A stretch of DNA of 64,000 nucleotides from Streptomyces sp. MP131-18 (GTDB taxonomy: Bacteria > Actinomycetota > Actinomycetes > Streptomycetales > Streptomycetaceae). The notes beneath the pieces were generated by a model that worked only from the letters and a program-made list of their open reading frames with translations, was not told where the DNA came from and made no database searches. The stretch is taken from NCBI RefSeq assembly GCF_001984575.1, contig NZ_LZNS01000001.1, forward strand, positions 3,857,656 to 3,921,655. The letters run 5' to 3'. This document shows positions 15,357-24,475 of the stretch, one piece after another. Position 1 is the stretch's first letter. The number at the start of each line of letters is the position of its first letter. The translations under genes and the position numbers were made by a program.

Positions 15357-16517
15357 ATGAGCACATCTTCTCAGGGACCCGTGGTGCCCGCGGCCTTGGG
15401 CCCCCGGCTGCGCGCGGCGCTCGACGGCGTCCCGGTCTACGCCCCCGGCCGGCCCGCAGGCACCGGGCCGCGCTCGTTCAAGCTCTCCTCCAACGAGAAT
15501 CCGTATCCCCCGCTGCCCGGCGTGCTCGAAGCCGCGGTGGCCGCGGCGGGCTCGTTCAACCGTTACCCGGACATGGCCTGTTCCGCGCTGATCGACGGGC
15601 TCGCCGAGCACTACGGGGTGCCGGCCGCGCACGTGGCCGTCGGCACCGGCTCGGTGGGGGTCGCCCAGCAGCTGCTCCAGGCCACGGCAGGACCCGGTGA
15701 CGAGGTGATGTACGCCTGGCGCTCCTTCGAGGCGTACCCGATCATCACCCGGATCTCCGGCGCGACCCCGGTGCAGGTGCCGCTGACCGCCACCGAGGAG
15801 CACGATCTGCCGGCGATGGCGGACGCCATCACGGAACGGACGCGGCTGATCTTCGTCTGCAACCCGAACAACCCGACCGGGGCCGGCATCGGCCGGGCCG
15901 CCCTGGAGGCGTTCCTGGCGCGGGTGCCGCCGGATGTGCTGGTGGTCCTTGACGAGGCGTACCGGGAGTTCGTGCGCGATCCGGAGGTGCCCGACGGCCT
16001 GGAGATCTACCGGGACCGGCCCAATGTGTGCGTGCTGCGGACCTTCTCCAAGGCGTACGGGCTGGCCGGGCTGCGGGTCGGCTTCGCGGTGGCCCACGAG
16101 CCGGTGGCCACGGCGCTGCGCAAGACGGCCGTGCCGTTCGGGGTCAGCCAGATCGCGCAGGACGCGGCGCTCGCCTCGATGCGCGCCGAGGCAGCGCTGC
16201 TGGCGCGGGTGGACGCGCTGGTCGGTGAGCGGGCGCGGGTGACGGCCGGGCTCGCCGCACAGGGCTGGCGGGTGCCCGCCTCGCAGGCGAACTTCGTGTG
16301 GCTGCGGCTGGGGGAGGCCACGTCGGCCTTCGCGGCGGCGTGCGAGAGCGCGGGCGTGACGGTGCGGCCGTTCGCGGGCGAGGGGGTCAGGGTCACGGTC
16401 GCGGAGCCGGAGGCGAACGACGTCCTGCTGGCAACTGCCGCGCAATTCGCGAAACTTCGGGCCGGAGCCGAGGCCGGAGCGGAAACCGGGGCCGAAGCCG
16501 AGGCCACGGGCGGCTGA
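15357..16517 (+). CDS. HisC-type PLP-dependent aminotransferase
   Basis: The 386-residue protein is a fold-type I aminotransferase of the histidinol-phosphate/aromatic amino acid group. Visible features are 'FKLSSNENPYPP' at the substrate-binding N-terminus, 'VGTGSVGVAQQLLQA', 'FVCNPNNPTG', 'VVLDEAYREF', and the PLP lysine 232 in 'TFSKAYGLAGLRVGFA'. It ends with an Ala/Glu/Gly repeat tail. It is not in a his operon, so it may be an aromatic aminotransferase. The ATG at 15357 directly follows AGGAGG with no spacing, so translation may instead use the in-frame GTG at 15348 or a leaderless message; the true start is uncertain by a few residues. It is followed by the cyd operon on the same strand. 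Confidence 0.85.
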   Translation: MSTSSQGPVVPAALGPRLRAALDGVPVYAPGRPAGTGPRSFKLSSNENPYPPLPGVLEAAVAAAGSFNRYPDMACSALIDGLAEHYGVPAAHVAVGTGSVGVAQQLLQATAGPGDEVMYAWRSFEAYPIITRISGATPVQVPLTATEEHDLPAMADAITERTRLIFVCNPNNPTGAGIGRAALEAFLARVPPDVLVVLDEAYREFVRDPEVPDGLEIYRDRPNVCVLRTFSKAYGLAGLRVGFAVAHEPVATALRKTAVPFGVSQIAQDAALASMRAEAALLARVDALVGERARVTAGLAAQGWRVPASQANFVWLRLGEATSAFAAACESAGVTVRPFAGEGVRVTVAEPEANDVLLATAAQFAKLRAGAEAGAETGAEAEATGG

Positions 16518-16609
16518 CGGCCGGGGGTGCCCCGGGCCGCCAGGGCACCCCTCCGCACACACCCCCTGGTCACGGGCTCGGGAGGAGGTGGTCCATAATG
16601 GCTTGTGAA

Positions 16610-16625
16610 TGTGAATACGTTCACA
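16610..16625. promoter_or_regulatory. Rex operator upstream of cydA
   Basis: TGTGAATACGTTCACA is an almost perfect inverted repeat that fits the streptomycete Rex operator TGTGAACnnnTTCACA. A -10-like CATAAT lies at 16594-16599, so the operator covers the likely transcription start. Rex binds when NADH is low relative to NAD+ and represses cydABCD in S. coelicolor. The match in both sequence and target gene makes this a strong prediction. Confidence 0.85.
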
Positions 16626-16661
16626 AGATCCGATCCGCGGACCCTGCGGAGGAGCAGAACC

Positions 16662-18206
16662 ATGGACCTCGCTCTTGCCCCGGAGACCCTGGCGCGGTGG
16701 CAGTTCGGCATCACGACCGTCTACCACTTCCTCTTCGTCCCCCTCACCATCTCCCTCGCCACCCTGACGGCGTGCCTCCAGACCGCCTGGGTGCGCACCC
16801 GCAAGGAGAAGTACCTCAGGGCCACCAAGTTCTGGGGCAAGCTGTTCCTGATCAACATCGCGCTGGGCGTGGTCACCGGCATCGTGCAGGAGTTCCAGTT
16901 CGGGATGAACTGGTCGGACTACTCGCGCTTCGTCGGTGACGTCTTCGGGGTTCCGCTGGCCTTCGAGGCGCTGATCGCCTTCTTCTTCGAGTCCACGTTC
17001 ATCGGCCTGTGGATCTTCGGCTGGGACAAGCTGCCGCCCAAGCTCCACCTCGCCACGATCTGGACCGTCGCCGTCGGCACGGTGATCTCCGCCTACTTCA
17101 TCCTCGCCGCCAACTCCTGGATGCAGCACCCGGTCGGCTACCGGATCAACGAGGAGACCGGCCGCGCCGAGCTGACCGACTTCCTGCACGTCCTCACGCA
17201 GAACACCGCGGTCGCCCAGTTCGCCCACACCATCACCGCCGCCTTCCTCACCGGCGGCGCGTTCATGGTCGGCATCGCCGCCTACCACCTGGTCCGCCGC
17301 CGGCACGTCGCCGTGATGCGCACCTCGCTGCGGCTCGGCCTGGTCACCATGGTCGCCGCCGGGCTGCTGACCGCGTTCACCGGCGACCGGCTCGGCAAGA
17401 TCATGTACGAGCAGCAGCCCATGAAGATGGCCGCCGCCGAGGCGCTGTGGGAGACCGAGGGGCCCGCGCCGTTCTCCCTCTTCGCCGTCGGCGACGTGGA
17501 GCAGGGGCACAACACGGTGGCCGTGGAGATCCCGGGGCTGCTGTCCTTCCTCGCCCACGACAACTTCTCCGAGCCCGTGCCCGGCATCAACGACATGAAC
17601 GAGGCGCTCGCCGAGGAGTACGGCCCCGGCGACTACCGGCCCAACATCCCGCTGGCCTACTGGAGCTTCCGCTGGATGATCGGCTTCGGCATGGCCTCGG
17701 CCACCCTCGGCGCCATCGGTCTCTGGCTCACCCGACGCCGCTTCCTGCTCGATCCGGCGCTGCGCACCGGCGAGGACGAACGGCCGCGCCTCGCCCTCAC
17801 CCCCGGCCGCGAACTCGGCCCTGCCCTCACCGGCTGGTACTGGCGGCTGGCGCTGCTCACCATGCTGTTCCCGCTGATAGCGAACGTCTGGGGCTGGGTC
17901 TTCACCGAAACCGGCCGCCAGCCCTGGGTCGTGTACGGCCTGCTGCGCACCGACGCCGCCGTCTCGCCCGGCGTCTCCCAGGGCGAAGTGATCACCTCGC
18001 TGGTCGTCTTCACACTGCTCTACGCGGTGCTCGCGGTGATCGAGGTCCGGCTGATCGTCAAGTACGCCAAGGCCGGTCCGCCCGAGCTGACCGAGGCCGA
18101 CCTGAATCCGCCCACCCGCATCGGCGGCGACAGCGGCGGTGGCGGCGCCGGTGGCGCCGGTGGCGCCGACGCGGACGCCGACCGGCCGATGGCCTTCTCC
18201 TACTGA
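16662..18206 (+). CDS. cydA: Cytochrome bd ubiquinol/menaquinol oxidase subunit I
   Basis: The 514-residue membrane protein carries the haem b/d subunit of the high-affinity terminal oxidase, which oxidises menaquinol and reduces oxygen without pumping protons. His22 ('TTVYHFLFV'), His156 ('NSWMQHPVG') and Met339 ('FRWMIGFGM') correspond to the three axial haem ligands known in E. coli CydA. The quinol-loop start 'QQPMKMAAAEALW' is present, and the Q-loop is of the short type. GGAGGAG stands 7 bases before the ATG. The C-terminus ends in a Gly-rich tail. First gene of the cydA-cydB-cydDC operon, behind a Rex operator. Confidence 0.95.
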   Translation: MDLALAPETLARWQFGITTVYHFLFVPLTISLATLTACLQTAWVRTRKEKYLRATKFWGKLFLINIALGVVTGIVQEFQFGMNWSDYSRFVGDVFGVPLAFEALIAFFFESTFIGLWIFGWDKLPPKLHLATIWTVAVGTVISAYFILAANSWMQHPVGYRINEETGRAELTDFLHVLTQNTAVAQFAHTITAAFLTGGAFMVGIAAYHLVRRRHVAVMRTSLRLGLVTMVAAGLLTAFTGDRLGKIMYEQQPMKMAAAEALWETEGPAPFSLFAVGDVEQGHNTVAVEIPGLLSFLAHDNFSEPVPGINDMNEALAEEYGPGDYRPNIPLAYWSFRWMIGFGMASATLGAIGLWLTRRRFLLDPALRTGEDERPRLALTPGRELGPALTGWYWRLALLTMLFPLIANVWGWVFTETGRQPWVVYGLLRTDAAVSPGVSQGEVITSLVVFTLLYAVLAVIEVRLIVKYAKAGPPELTEADLNPPTRIGGDSGGGGAGGAGGADADADRPMAFSY

Positions 18207-18225
18207 CCCACGTGAGGAGTCCGCG

Positions 18226-19248
18226 ATGAATCTGCCCGAGCTCTGGTTCGTCCTCATCGCCGTCCTGTGGACGGGCTACTTCTTCCTGGAGGGCTTCGAC
18301 TTCGGCGTCGGTATCCTGACCGGGACGCTGGCCCGCGACCGCGCGGAACGCCGCGTGCTGATCAACACCATCGGCCCGGTCTGGGACGGCAACGAGGTCT
18401 GGCTGATCACGGCGGGCGGCGCCACGTTCGCCGCCTTCCCCGAGTGGTACGCCACCCTCTTCTCCGGCTTCTACCTGCCGCTGCTGCTCATCCTCGTCTG
18501 CCTGATCGTGCGCGGCGTCGCCTTCGAGTACCGCCACAAGCGCCCGGAGGAACGGTGGCAGCGGAACTGGGAGCACGCCATCTTCTGGACCTCCCTGACC
18601 ACCGCGTTCCTGTGGGGCGTCGCCTTCGCCAACATCGTGCACGGCGTGCCGATCGGCGCCGGCCACGAGTACACCGGAACGCTGTTCGACCTGCTCGGCC
18701 CGCACGCCCTCCTGGGCGGGGCCGCCACCGTGGCGCTGTTCGCCTTCCACGGCGCGGTCTTCACCGCGCTGAAGACCGTCGGCGACATCCGCGTCCGCGC
18801 CCGCCGCGCCGCGACCGGGCTCGGCCTCGCGGCCGGGATGCTGGGCGCCGCGTTCCTGCTGTGGACGCAGGCGGACAACGGCAACGGCCGCAGCCTCGCC
18901 GCGCTCGCCGTCGCCGCCGCGGCCCTGCTCGCCGCCCTGGCGGCGAACGGGCGCGGCCGGGAGGGCTGGGCGTTCCTGTGGTCCGGGCTCGTCGTGGTGG
19001 CGGCCGTCGCCATGATCTTCCTGGCCCTGTTCCCCGACGTCATGCCCTCCTCGACCGCCCCCGAGTGGAGCCTGACCGTCGACAACGCCTCCTCCACCCC
19101 CTACACGCTGCGGATCATGACCTGGTGCGCCGCGTTCGCCACCCCGGTGGTGCTGCTGTACCAGGGCTGGACGTACTGGGTCTTCCGTAAGCGGATCGGA
19201 ACGCAGCACATCGCCGGACAGGCGGAACGGCATGCCCCGGCGTCCTAG
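18226..19248 (+). CDS. cydB: Cytochrome bd oxidase subunit II
   Basis: The 340-residue integral membrane partner of CydA has the family start 'LPELWFVLIAVLWTGYFFLEG' (here in pieces 'WFVLIAVLWTGYF', 'LEGFDFGVGIL'), 'NTIGPVWDGNEVWLITAGGA' and eight or so hydrophobic helices. It lies 19 bases after cydA with GTGAGGAG as ribosome site, and is normal in length for the actinobacterial form. It stabilises the haem-containing subunit in the membrane. Confidence 0.95.
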   Translation: MNLPELWFVLIAVLWTGYFFLEGFDFGVGILTGTLARDRAERRVLINTIGPVWDGNEVWLITAGGATFAAFPEWYATLFSGFYLPLLLILVCLIVRGVAFEYRHKRPEERWQRNWEHAIFWTSLTTAFLWGVAFANIVHGVPIGAGHEYTGTLFDLLGPHALLGGAATVALFAFHGAVFTALKTVGDIRVRARRAATGLGLAAGMLGAAFLLWTQADNGNGRSLAALAVAAAALLAALAANGRGREGWAFLWSGLVVVAAVAMIFLALFPDVMPSSTAPEWSLTVDNASSTPYTLRIMTWCAAFATPVVLLYQGWTYWVFRKRIGTQHIAGQAERHAPAS

Positions 19249-19299
19249 CCGCGGGAGCGCACACGGACAGGCGAACCGCCGAGCAGGAGGCATCTCCCG

Positions 19300-22200
19300 G
19301 TGACATCAGGGACCACGCAGGCCGCGCGACCGGCCAGGGGAATGAGAGCCGTCGACCCGCGGCTGCTCCGCCATGCCCGCGCCACCCGGGGCTTCCTGAT
19401 CGCCTCGGTGGTGCTCGGCCTGGCGGGCGCCCTCCTGGTGATCGCACAGGCGCTGCTGATCGCCCGCATCGTCACCGACGCGTTCACCGCCGGGCGCGGC
19501 CTCGGCGACCTGGGAACGCCCCTGCTGCTGCTCGCCGCCACCGCCGTGGGCCGCGCGCTGGTGACCTACCTCACGGAGCTGGCCGCCCACCGCGCCAGTG
19601 CGGCGGTGAAGTCCGAGCTGCGCCTGAAGCTGCTCGACCACGCCACCCGGCTCGGCGGCGCCGCGCCGGGCGGCCGGTCGACGGGCGAGCTGACGACGCT
19701 GGCCACCCGCGGCATCGACGCCCTGGACGGCTACTTCTCGCGCTACCTCCCGCAGCTCGGCCTGGCCGTCGTGGTCCCCGTGGCCGTGCTGGCGCGGATC
19801 GTCACCGACGACTGGGTCTCCGCCGCCACCATCGCCGCCACGCTCCCCCTCATCCCCCTGTTCATGGCGCTGATCGGCTGGGCCACCCAGACCCACATGG
19901 ACCGGCAGTGGCGTCAACTGGCGCGGCTGTCCGGGCACTTCCTCGACGTGGTCGGCGGCCTTGCCACCCTGAAGGTCTTCGGCCGCGCCAAGGCGCAGGC
20001 CGAAAACATCCGCCGCATCACCGACGACTACCGGCGCAGCACGCTGCGCTCGCTGCGGATCGCGTTCCTGTCGTCGTTCGCCCTGGAGCTGCTGTCCACC
20101 ATTTCGGTGGCCCTGGTCGCCGTCGGCATCGGCATGCGCCTGGTGCACGGCGACCTCGACCTCTACACCGGCCTGGTCGTGCTGCTCCTCGCCCCCGAGG
20201 CGTACCTGCCGCTGCGGCAGATCGGCACCCAGTACCACGCCGCACAGGAGGGCCTGTCGGCGGCGAACGAGGTGTTCGCCGTCCTGGAGACCGAGGCGCC
20301 GGTCCCGGGCACCGCCCCGGCGCCGGATGCGGGGCGGGCGGTGATCGCGCTGGAGGACGTCGTCGTCCGCTACCCGGACCGGGGCACGGACGCCCTCGCC
20401 GGGGTGCGCCTGACCGTGGCCCCCGGCGAGACGGTCGCGCTGACCGGCCCCTCCGGCGGCGGCAAGTCCACGCTGCTGGCCGCGCTGCTCGGCCTGGTCC
20501 GCCCTGCTGCCGGCCGCATCCTCGTGGACGGCCGGGACCTGGCGGGCCTCGACCCGGCCTCCTGGCACCGCCAGATCGCCTGGGTGCCGCAGCATCCGCA
20601 CCTGTTCGCGGGCACCGTCGCCGACAACGTCCGTCTGGTCCGTCCGGACGCCGACGACGCCGCGGTGGCCGCGGCCCTGCGCGCCGCGGCGGCCGGCGAG
20701 GTCGACCCCGGCCTGCGGCTCGGCGAGGGCGGCTCCGGCCTCTCGGCGGGCCAGCGCCGGCGCGTGGCGCTGGCCCGCGCCTTCCTGGCCGACCGGCCGC
20801 TGGTGCTGCTGGACGAGCCGACCGCCGCGCTGGACGGCGAGACGGAGGCCGCCGTCGCCGCGGCCGTGCGGCGCCTCGCGGCAGGCCGCACGATGCTGCT
20901 GGTGACCCACCGGCCGGCCCTCCTCGCGGCGGCAGACCGGGTGTTTCACGTGAAACCAGGCCCCGCCCCCGCCGCCGGCCTCTCGCCAGAACGGCCCACC
21001 GACGCCGTTCCCGCGGCGGCGTCCTGGCCCGCGACGGCCCCCGCGGCCGACGTCCTGGGGACGGAGCCGGGGACGGAGCCGGAGCCGGACCCGCGGCCCG
21101 GGATGCCGGGGCCGCTGGCGTGGGTCCGGGCCGCGGGCGCCGCCCGCCGGTGGCGGCTGATCTGGTCCGCGGTGCTCGGCGCGCTCGCGCTGGGCAGCTC
21201 CGTCGGCCTGATGGCCACCTCCGGCTGGCTGATCTCCCGCGCCTGGGAGCAGCCGCCCGTGCTCTACCTGATGATCGCCGTCACCGCGACCCGCGCGTTC
21301 GGCATCGGCCGCGCGTTCTTCCGCTACGCCGAACGGCTGCTGTCCCACGACGCGGTGCTGCGCATCCTGGCCGGTCTGCGCGTCACCGTCTACCGGCGTC
21401 TCGAACGGCTCGCCCCGGCCGGTCTCGGCCGCGCCCGGCGTGGCGACCTGCTCTCCCGGGTGGTCGCGGACGTCGACACCCTCCAGGACTACTTCCTCCG
21501 CTGGCTGCTCCCGGTCGCCGCCGCGGCCACCGTCGGCACCGCGGCCGTCGCGTTCACCGGCTGGCTGCTGCCCGCCGCGGGCGCCGCACTCGCCGCCGGG
21601 CTGCTCGTCGCGGGCGCCGCGGTGCCCGCGCTGACCGGCGCGGTCGGGCGCCGCACCGAACGGCGCCTCGCGCCCGCCCGCGGCGACCTGGCCACCCGGA
21701 CCGTCGACCTGCTGACCGGCACCGCGGAACTGACGGTCGCCGGGGCCCTGCCCGCCCGCCGCGCCGCGGTCCGCGACGCGGACGCCGAACTGACCGCGCT
21801 CGCCGCCCGCTCCGCGGCGGCCACCGCGCTCGGCGGCGCGCTGATCACCCTGGCCACCGGGCTGACCGTGACCGCCGCCGCCTGGGCCGGGGTGCCCGCG
21901 GTGGCGAACGGCAGCCTGGCGGGCGTGTGGCTGGCGACCGTGGTGCTCGTTCCGCTCGCCGCCTTCGAGGCCGTCGCCGGGCTGCCGCAGGCCGTGCAGC
22001 ACCGGCAGCGGGCCGGGCAGGCGGCCCGCCGGATTCGCGAGGTGACCGACGCCCCGGCGCCCGTCCGGGAGCCGGCGCACCCCGCGCCCGCCCCGGCCGG
22101 GCCGTTCCCGCTGCGGCTGCGCGGGCTGACCGCCCGCCACCCGGGCGGCGCCCGCCCCGCCCTCGACGGCATCGACCTGGACCTCCTGCCGGGCCGCCGC

Positions 22201-22896
22201 GTCGCGGTCGTCGGCCCCTCCGGCGCCGGGAAGACCACCCTCGCGCACTGCCTGCTGCGCTTCCTCGACGCCGAGGCCGGCAGCTACACGCTCGGCGGCA
22301 CCGACGCCGCCGCGCTGGACGGCGACACGGTGCGGCGCAGCGTCGGTCTGTGCGCGCAGGACGCGCACCTCTTCGACAGCACCCTGCGCGAGAACCTGCG
22401 CCTGGCCGCCCCCGCGGCCGACGACGACGCCCTGCGGGCCGCGCTCGCCGCCGCCCGGCTGCTCGACTGGGTGCACGAGCTGCCCGAAGGCCTGGACACG
22501 CAGGTCGGCGAGTTCGGCGCCCGCCTGTCCGGCGGCCAGCGGCAGCGCCTGGCGCTGGCCCGCGCGCTGCTCGCCGACTTCCCCGTGCTGATCCTGGACG
22601 AGCCCGCGGAACACCTCGACCTGCCCACCGCCGACGCGCTGACCGCCGATCTGCTCGCCGCCACCCAGGGCCGCACCACGCTGCTGATCACGCACCGGCT
22701 GACCGGCCTCGTGGCGGTGGACGAGGTGCTGGTCCTGGACGAGGGGCGCGTGGTGCAGCGCGGGTCCCCTGTGGCACTCGCCGCGGCGGAGGGCCCGTTC
22801 CGCCGTCTCCTCGACCGGGAGAACGCACAGGACGCGCGACAGGCCCCGGTCGATACCGGTAACGGAAACCCGACTTTCGCCATGAATCGGGACTGA
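19300..22896 (+). CDS. cydDC: Fused CydD-CydC ABC exporter for cytochrome bd assembly
   Basis: At 1198 residues this is a fusion of two ABC half-transporters that in E. coli are separate CydD and CydC, which export glutathione/cysteine and are needed to assemble cytochrome bd. The first half has six membrane helices, then Walker A 'GPSGGGKST' and Walker B 'LVLLDEPTAALDG'. The second begins near residue 600 with its own helices ('LGSSVGLMATSGWLISRAWE'), then 'GPSGAGKTT', 'LSGGQRQRLALARALL' and 'VLILDEPAEHLDL'. Such fusions are usual in Streptomyces. GTG start with GCAGGAGG 9 bases upstream. A parS-like site is embedded between the halves at 20942-20957, in the linker coding sequence. Confidence 0.93.
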   Translation: MTSGTTQAARPARGMRAVDPRLLRHARATRGFLIASVVLGLAGALLVIAQALLIARIVTDAFTAGRGLGDLGTPLLLLAATAVGRALVTYLTELAAHRASAAVKSELRLKLLDHATRLGGAAPGGRSTGELTTLATRGIDALDGYFSRYLPQLGLAVVVPVAVLARIVTDDWVSAATIAATLPLIPLFMALIGWATQTHMDRQWRQLARLSGHFLDVVGGLATLKVFGRAKAQAENIRRITDDYRRSTLRSLRIAFLSSFALELLSTISVALVAVGIGMRLVHGDLDLYTGLVVLLLAPEAYLPLRQIGTQYHAAQEGLSAANEVFAVLETEAPVPGTAPAPDAGRAVIALEDVVVRYPDRGTDALAGVRLTVAPGETVALTGPSGGGKSTLLAALLGLVRPAAGRILVDGRDLAGLDPASWHRQIAWVPQHPHLFAGTVADNVRLVRPDADDAAVAAALRAAAAGEVDPGLRLGEGGSGLSAGQRRRVALARAFLADRPLVLLDEPTAALDGETEAAVAAAVRRLAAGRTMLLVTHRPALLAAADRVFHVKPGPAPAAGLSPERPTDAVPAAASWPATAPAADVLGTEPGTEPEPDPRPGMPGPLAWVRAAGAARRWRLIWSAVLGALALGSSVGLMATSGWLISRAWEQPPVLYLMIAVTATRAFGIGRAFFRYAERLLSHDAVLRILAGLRVTVYRRLERLAPAGLGRARRGDLLSRVVADVDTLQDYFLRWLLPVAAAATVGTAAVAFTGWLLPAAGAALAAGLLVAGAAVPALTGAVGRRTERRLAPARGDLATRTVDLLTGTAELTVAGALPARRAAVRDADAELTALAARSAAATALGGALITLATGLTVTAAAWAGVPAVANGSLAGVWLATVVLVPLAAFEAVAGLPQAVQHRQRAGQAARRIREVTDAPAPVREPAHPAPAPAGPFPLRLRGLTARHPGGARPALDGIDLDLLPGRRVAVVGPSGAGKTTLAHCLLRFLDAEAGSYTLGGTDAAALDGDTVRRSVGLCAQDAHLFDSTLRENLRLAAPAADDDALRAALAAARLLDWVHELPEGLDTQVGEFGARLSGGQRQRLALARALLADFPVLILDEPAEHLDLPTADALTADLLAATQGRTTLLITHRLTGLVAVDEVLVLDEGRVVQRGSPVALAAAEGPFRRLLDRENAQDARQAPVDTGNGNPTFAMNRD
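20942..20957. promoter_or_regulatory. parS-like ParB binding site inside cydDC
   Basis: TGTTTCACGTGAAACC matches the widely conserved parS consensus TGTTTCACGTGAAACA at 15 of 16 positions, including the full 14-base palindromic core. Streptomyces chromosomes carry many parS sites clustered around oriC, and this one is about 43 kb from dnaN, as expected. It encodes part of the poorly conserved linker between the CydD and CydC halves, where sequence is free to hold such a site. Confidence 0.85.
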
Positions 22897-22909
22897 TTAC
22901 CCTCGGTTC

Positions 22910-24475
22910 ATGGAGGAGATGCCCCGGCTGCTCCAGGCCATGGAGGCCATCGGCGGCGATATCGAGCCCGGCGCCCTGCTGGACCGCATCGTGACGACCG
23001 CCGCCGAGCTGGCCGGGACCCGGTACGCCGCGCTGGCCGTGCTCGGCGAGGACGGCGACACCATCGGCCGGTTCGTCACCCACGGCACCGACCACCCCGC
23101 CGACGCGGAACGGCTCGCCCGCACGCTGCTCGACGGCGGCCGGCCGCGCCCCGACGCGCCCGGCACGCTGTGCGTGCCGGTCCTGGTGCACGGCGCCAGG
23201 TTCGGCGCGCTACTGCTCGCCGGGAAGGCGGACGGCGTGTTCACCCCCGCCGACCGGCAGTTGCTGCACATCCTCGCGGGCGAGGCGGGCATCGCCATCG
23301 GCAATGCCCGGCTGCACGAGGCGGTCCGCCAGCAGGCCCGCTGGATGGACGGCAGCTTCGAGCTGTCCACGGCCCTGCTGTCCGCGGACGACGACAACGC
23401 GCTGGCCGTCGTCGCCGAGCAGGCGCGGCGGCTGGCCGGCGCGGCCGCCGCGGCCGTTCTCGAACCCGACCAGGACGGCGGCCTCGAAGTCGTCGTCGCC
23501 GCCGCCGACGGCGCCGGCCGGCTGATCGGCACCACCGTGCCCGCCGACAACCCGGCCGTGCGCCAGGTGCTGGCCGGCGAACCGGTTTTCGTCGACGACC
23601 CGGCCGACCCGGCCGACGCGGCCGGGCCCGTCGCCGGCCTGGTGCCGCACCCGGGGCCCGGCATGCTGCTGCCGCTGGCCGGCGACGGCACCGCGCTCGG
23701 CGCCCTGGCGCTGGCCCGCGCCGCGGGCGCCACGCCCTATTCGGTGGCGGAACGCGTGCTGGCCACGCAGTTCGCGCAGCAGGCCGCGGTGGCCGTGGTC
23801 CTCGCCAGGGCGCGCCGCGACCGGGAGCTCCTCGCCGTGCTGGCGGACCGCGACCGCATCGCCCGCGACCTGCACGACCTCGTCATCCAGCGGATCTTCG
23901 CCGTCGGGATGAGCCTGGAGAGCGCCCGCCGCGCCTCGCCCTCGCAGGATCTGCACGACCGCATCGACACCGCCACCGGGGAGCTCGACGCCATCATCCA
24001 GGAGATCCGCACCGCGATCTTCGCCCTGCGCCAGCAGCCCGACGAGGCGCCCGCCGGCCTGCGCGCCCGGGTGCTGCGCGAGACCGGGGCCGCCGCCCGC
24101 ACCCTCGGCTTCACGCCGTCCGCCACGTTCACGGGACCGGTCGACAGCGTCGTCGGCGAGGCCATCGCGCGCAACCTCGTCGCCGCGCTCCGCGAGGGCC
24201 TGTCCAACGCCGCCCGCCACGCCCGCGCCTCCCGCGTCGAAGTCACCGTCGACGCCACCGCGCACCTCCCCGACGGCCGCGACGCGGTACGCCTGACCGT
24301 CGCCGACGACGGCGTCGGCCTGCCGCCGGACGGCACCCGCCACAGCGGCCTCGCCAACCTCGCGCACCGCGCCGCGGCCCTCGGCGGCTGGTCCGGCACG
24401 GGCCCGGGACTCGGCGGCAACGGAACCGAGCTGGTCTGGCAGGCTCCCCGCCCGCGGGTTACCTTCCGGGCATGA
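22910..24475 (+). CDS. GAF-domain sensor histidine kinase (NarL/DevS type), orphan
   Basis: The 521-residue cytoplasmic kinase has two GAF-like sensor domains (about residues 8-145 and 155-305), a HisKA_3 dimerisation region with phospho-acceptor His322 in 'RDRIARDLHDLVIQRIF', and a HATPase_c domain with 'REGLSNAARHA' and 'VADDGVGLP'. The overall plan is that of mycobacterial DevS/DosT. However, the first GAF domain lacks the stretch that holds the haem-ligating His in DevS, so the sensed signal may be different. It follows cydDC by 13 bases, so it may be co-transcribed and could respond to oxygen or redox state. No response regulator is next to it. Confidence 0.85.
   Translation: MEEMPRLLQAMEAIGGDIEPGALLDRIVTTAAELAGTRYAALAVLGEDGDTIGRFVTHGTDHPADAERLARTLLDGGRPRPDAPGTLCVPVLVHGARFGALLLAGKADGVFTPADRQLLHILAGEAGIAIGNARLHEAVRQQARWMDGSFELSTALLSADDDNALAVVAEQARRLAGAAAAAVLEPDQDGGLEVVVAAADGAGRLIGTTVPADNPAVRQVLAGEPVFVDDPADPADAAGPVAGLVPHPGPGMLLPLAGDGTALGALALARAAGATPYSVAERVLATQFAQQAAVAVVLARARRDRELLAVLADRDRIARDLHDLVIQRIFAVGMSLESARRASPSQDLHDRIDTATGELDAIIQEIRTAIFALRQQPDEAPAGLRARVLRETGAAARTLGFTPSATFTGPVDSVVGEAIARNLVAALREGLSNAARHARASRVEVTVDATAHLPDGRDAVRLTVADDGVGLPPDGTRHSGLANLAHRAAALGGWSGTGPGLGGNGTELVWQAPRPRVTFRA

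Noticed and set aside
19306..22695. Long minus-strand open frame of over 1100 codons
   Set aside because: It is the antisense of cydDC, which has complete Walker motifs, and its product is low-complexity Gly/Arg/Gln sequence.
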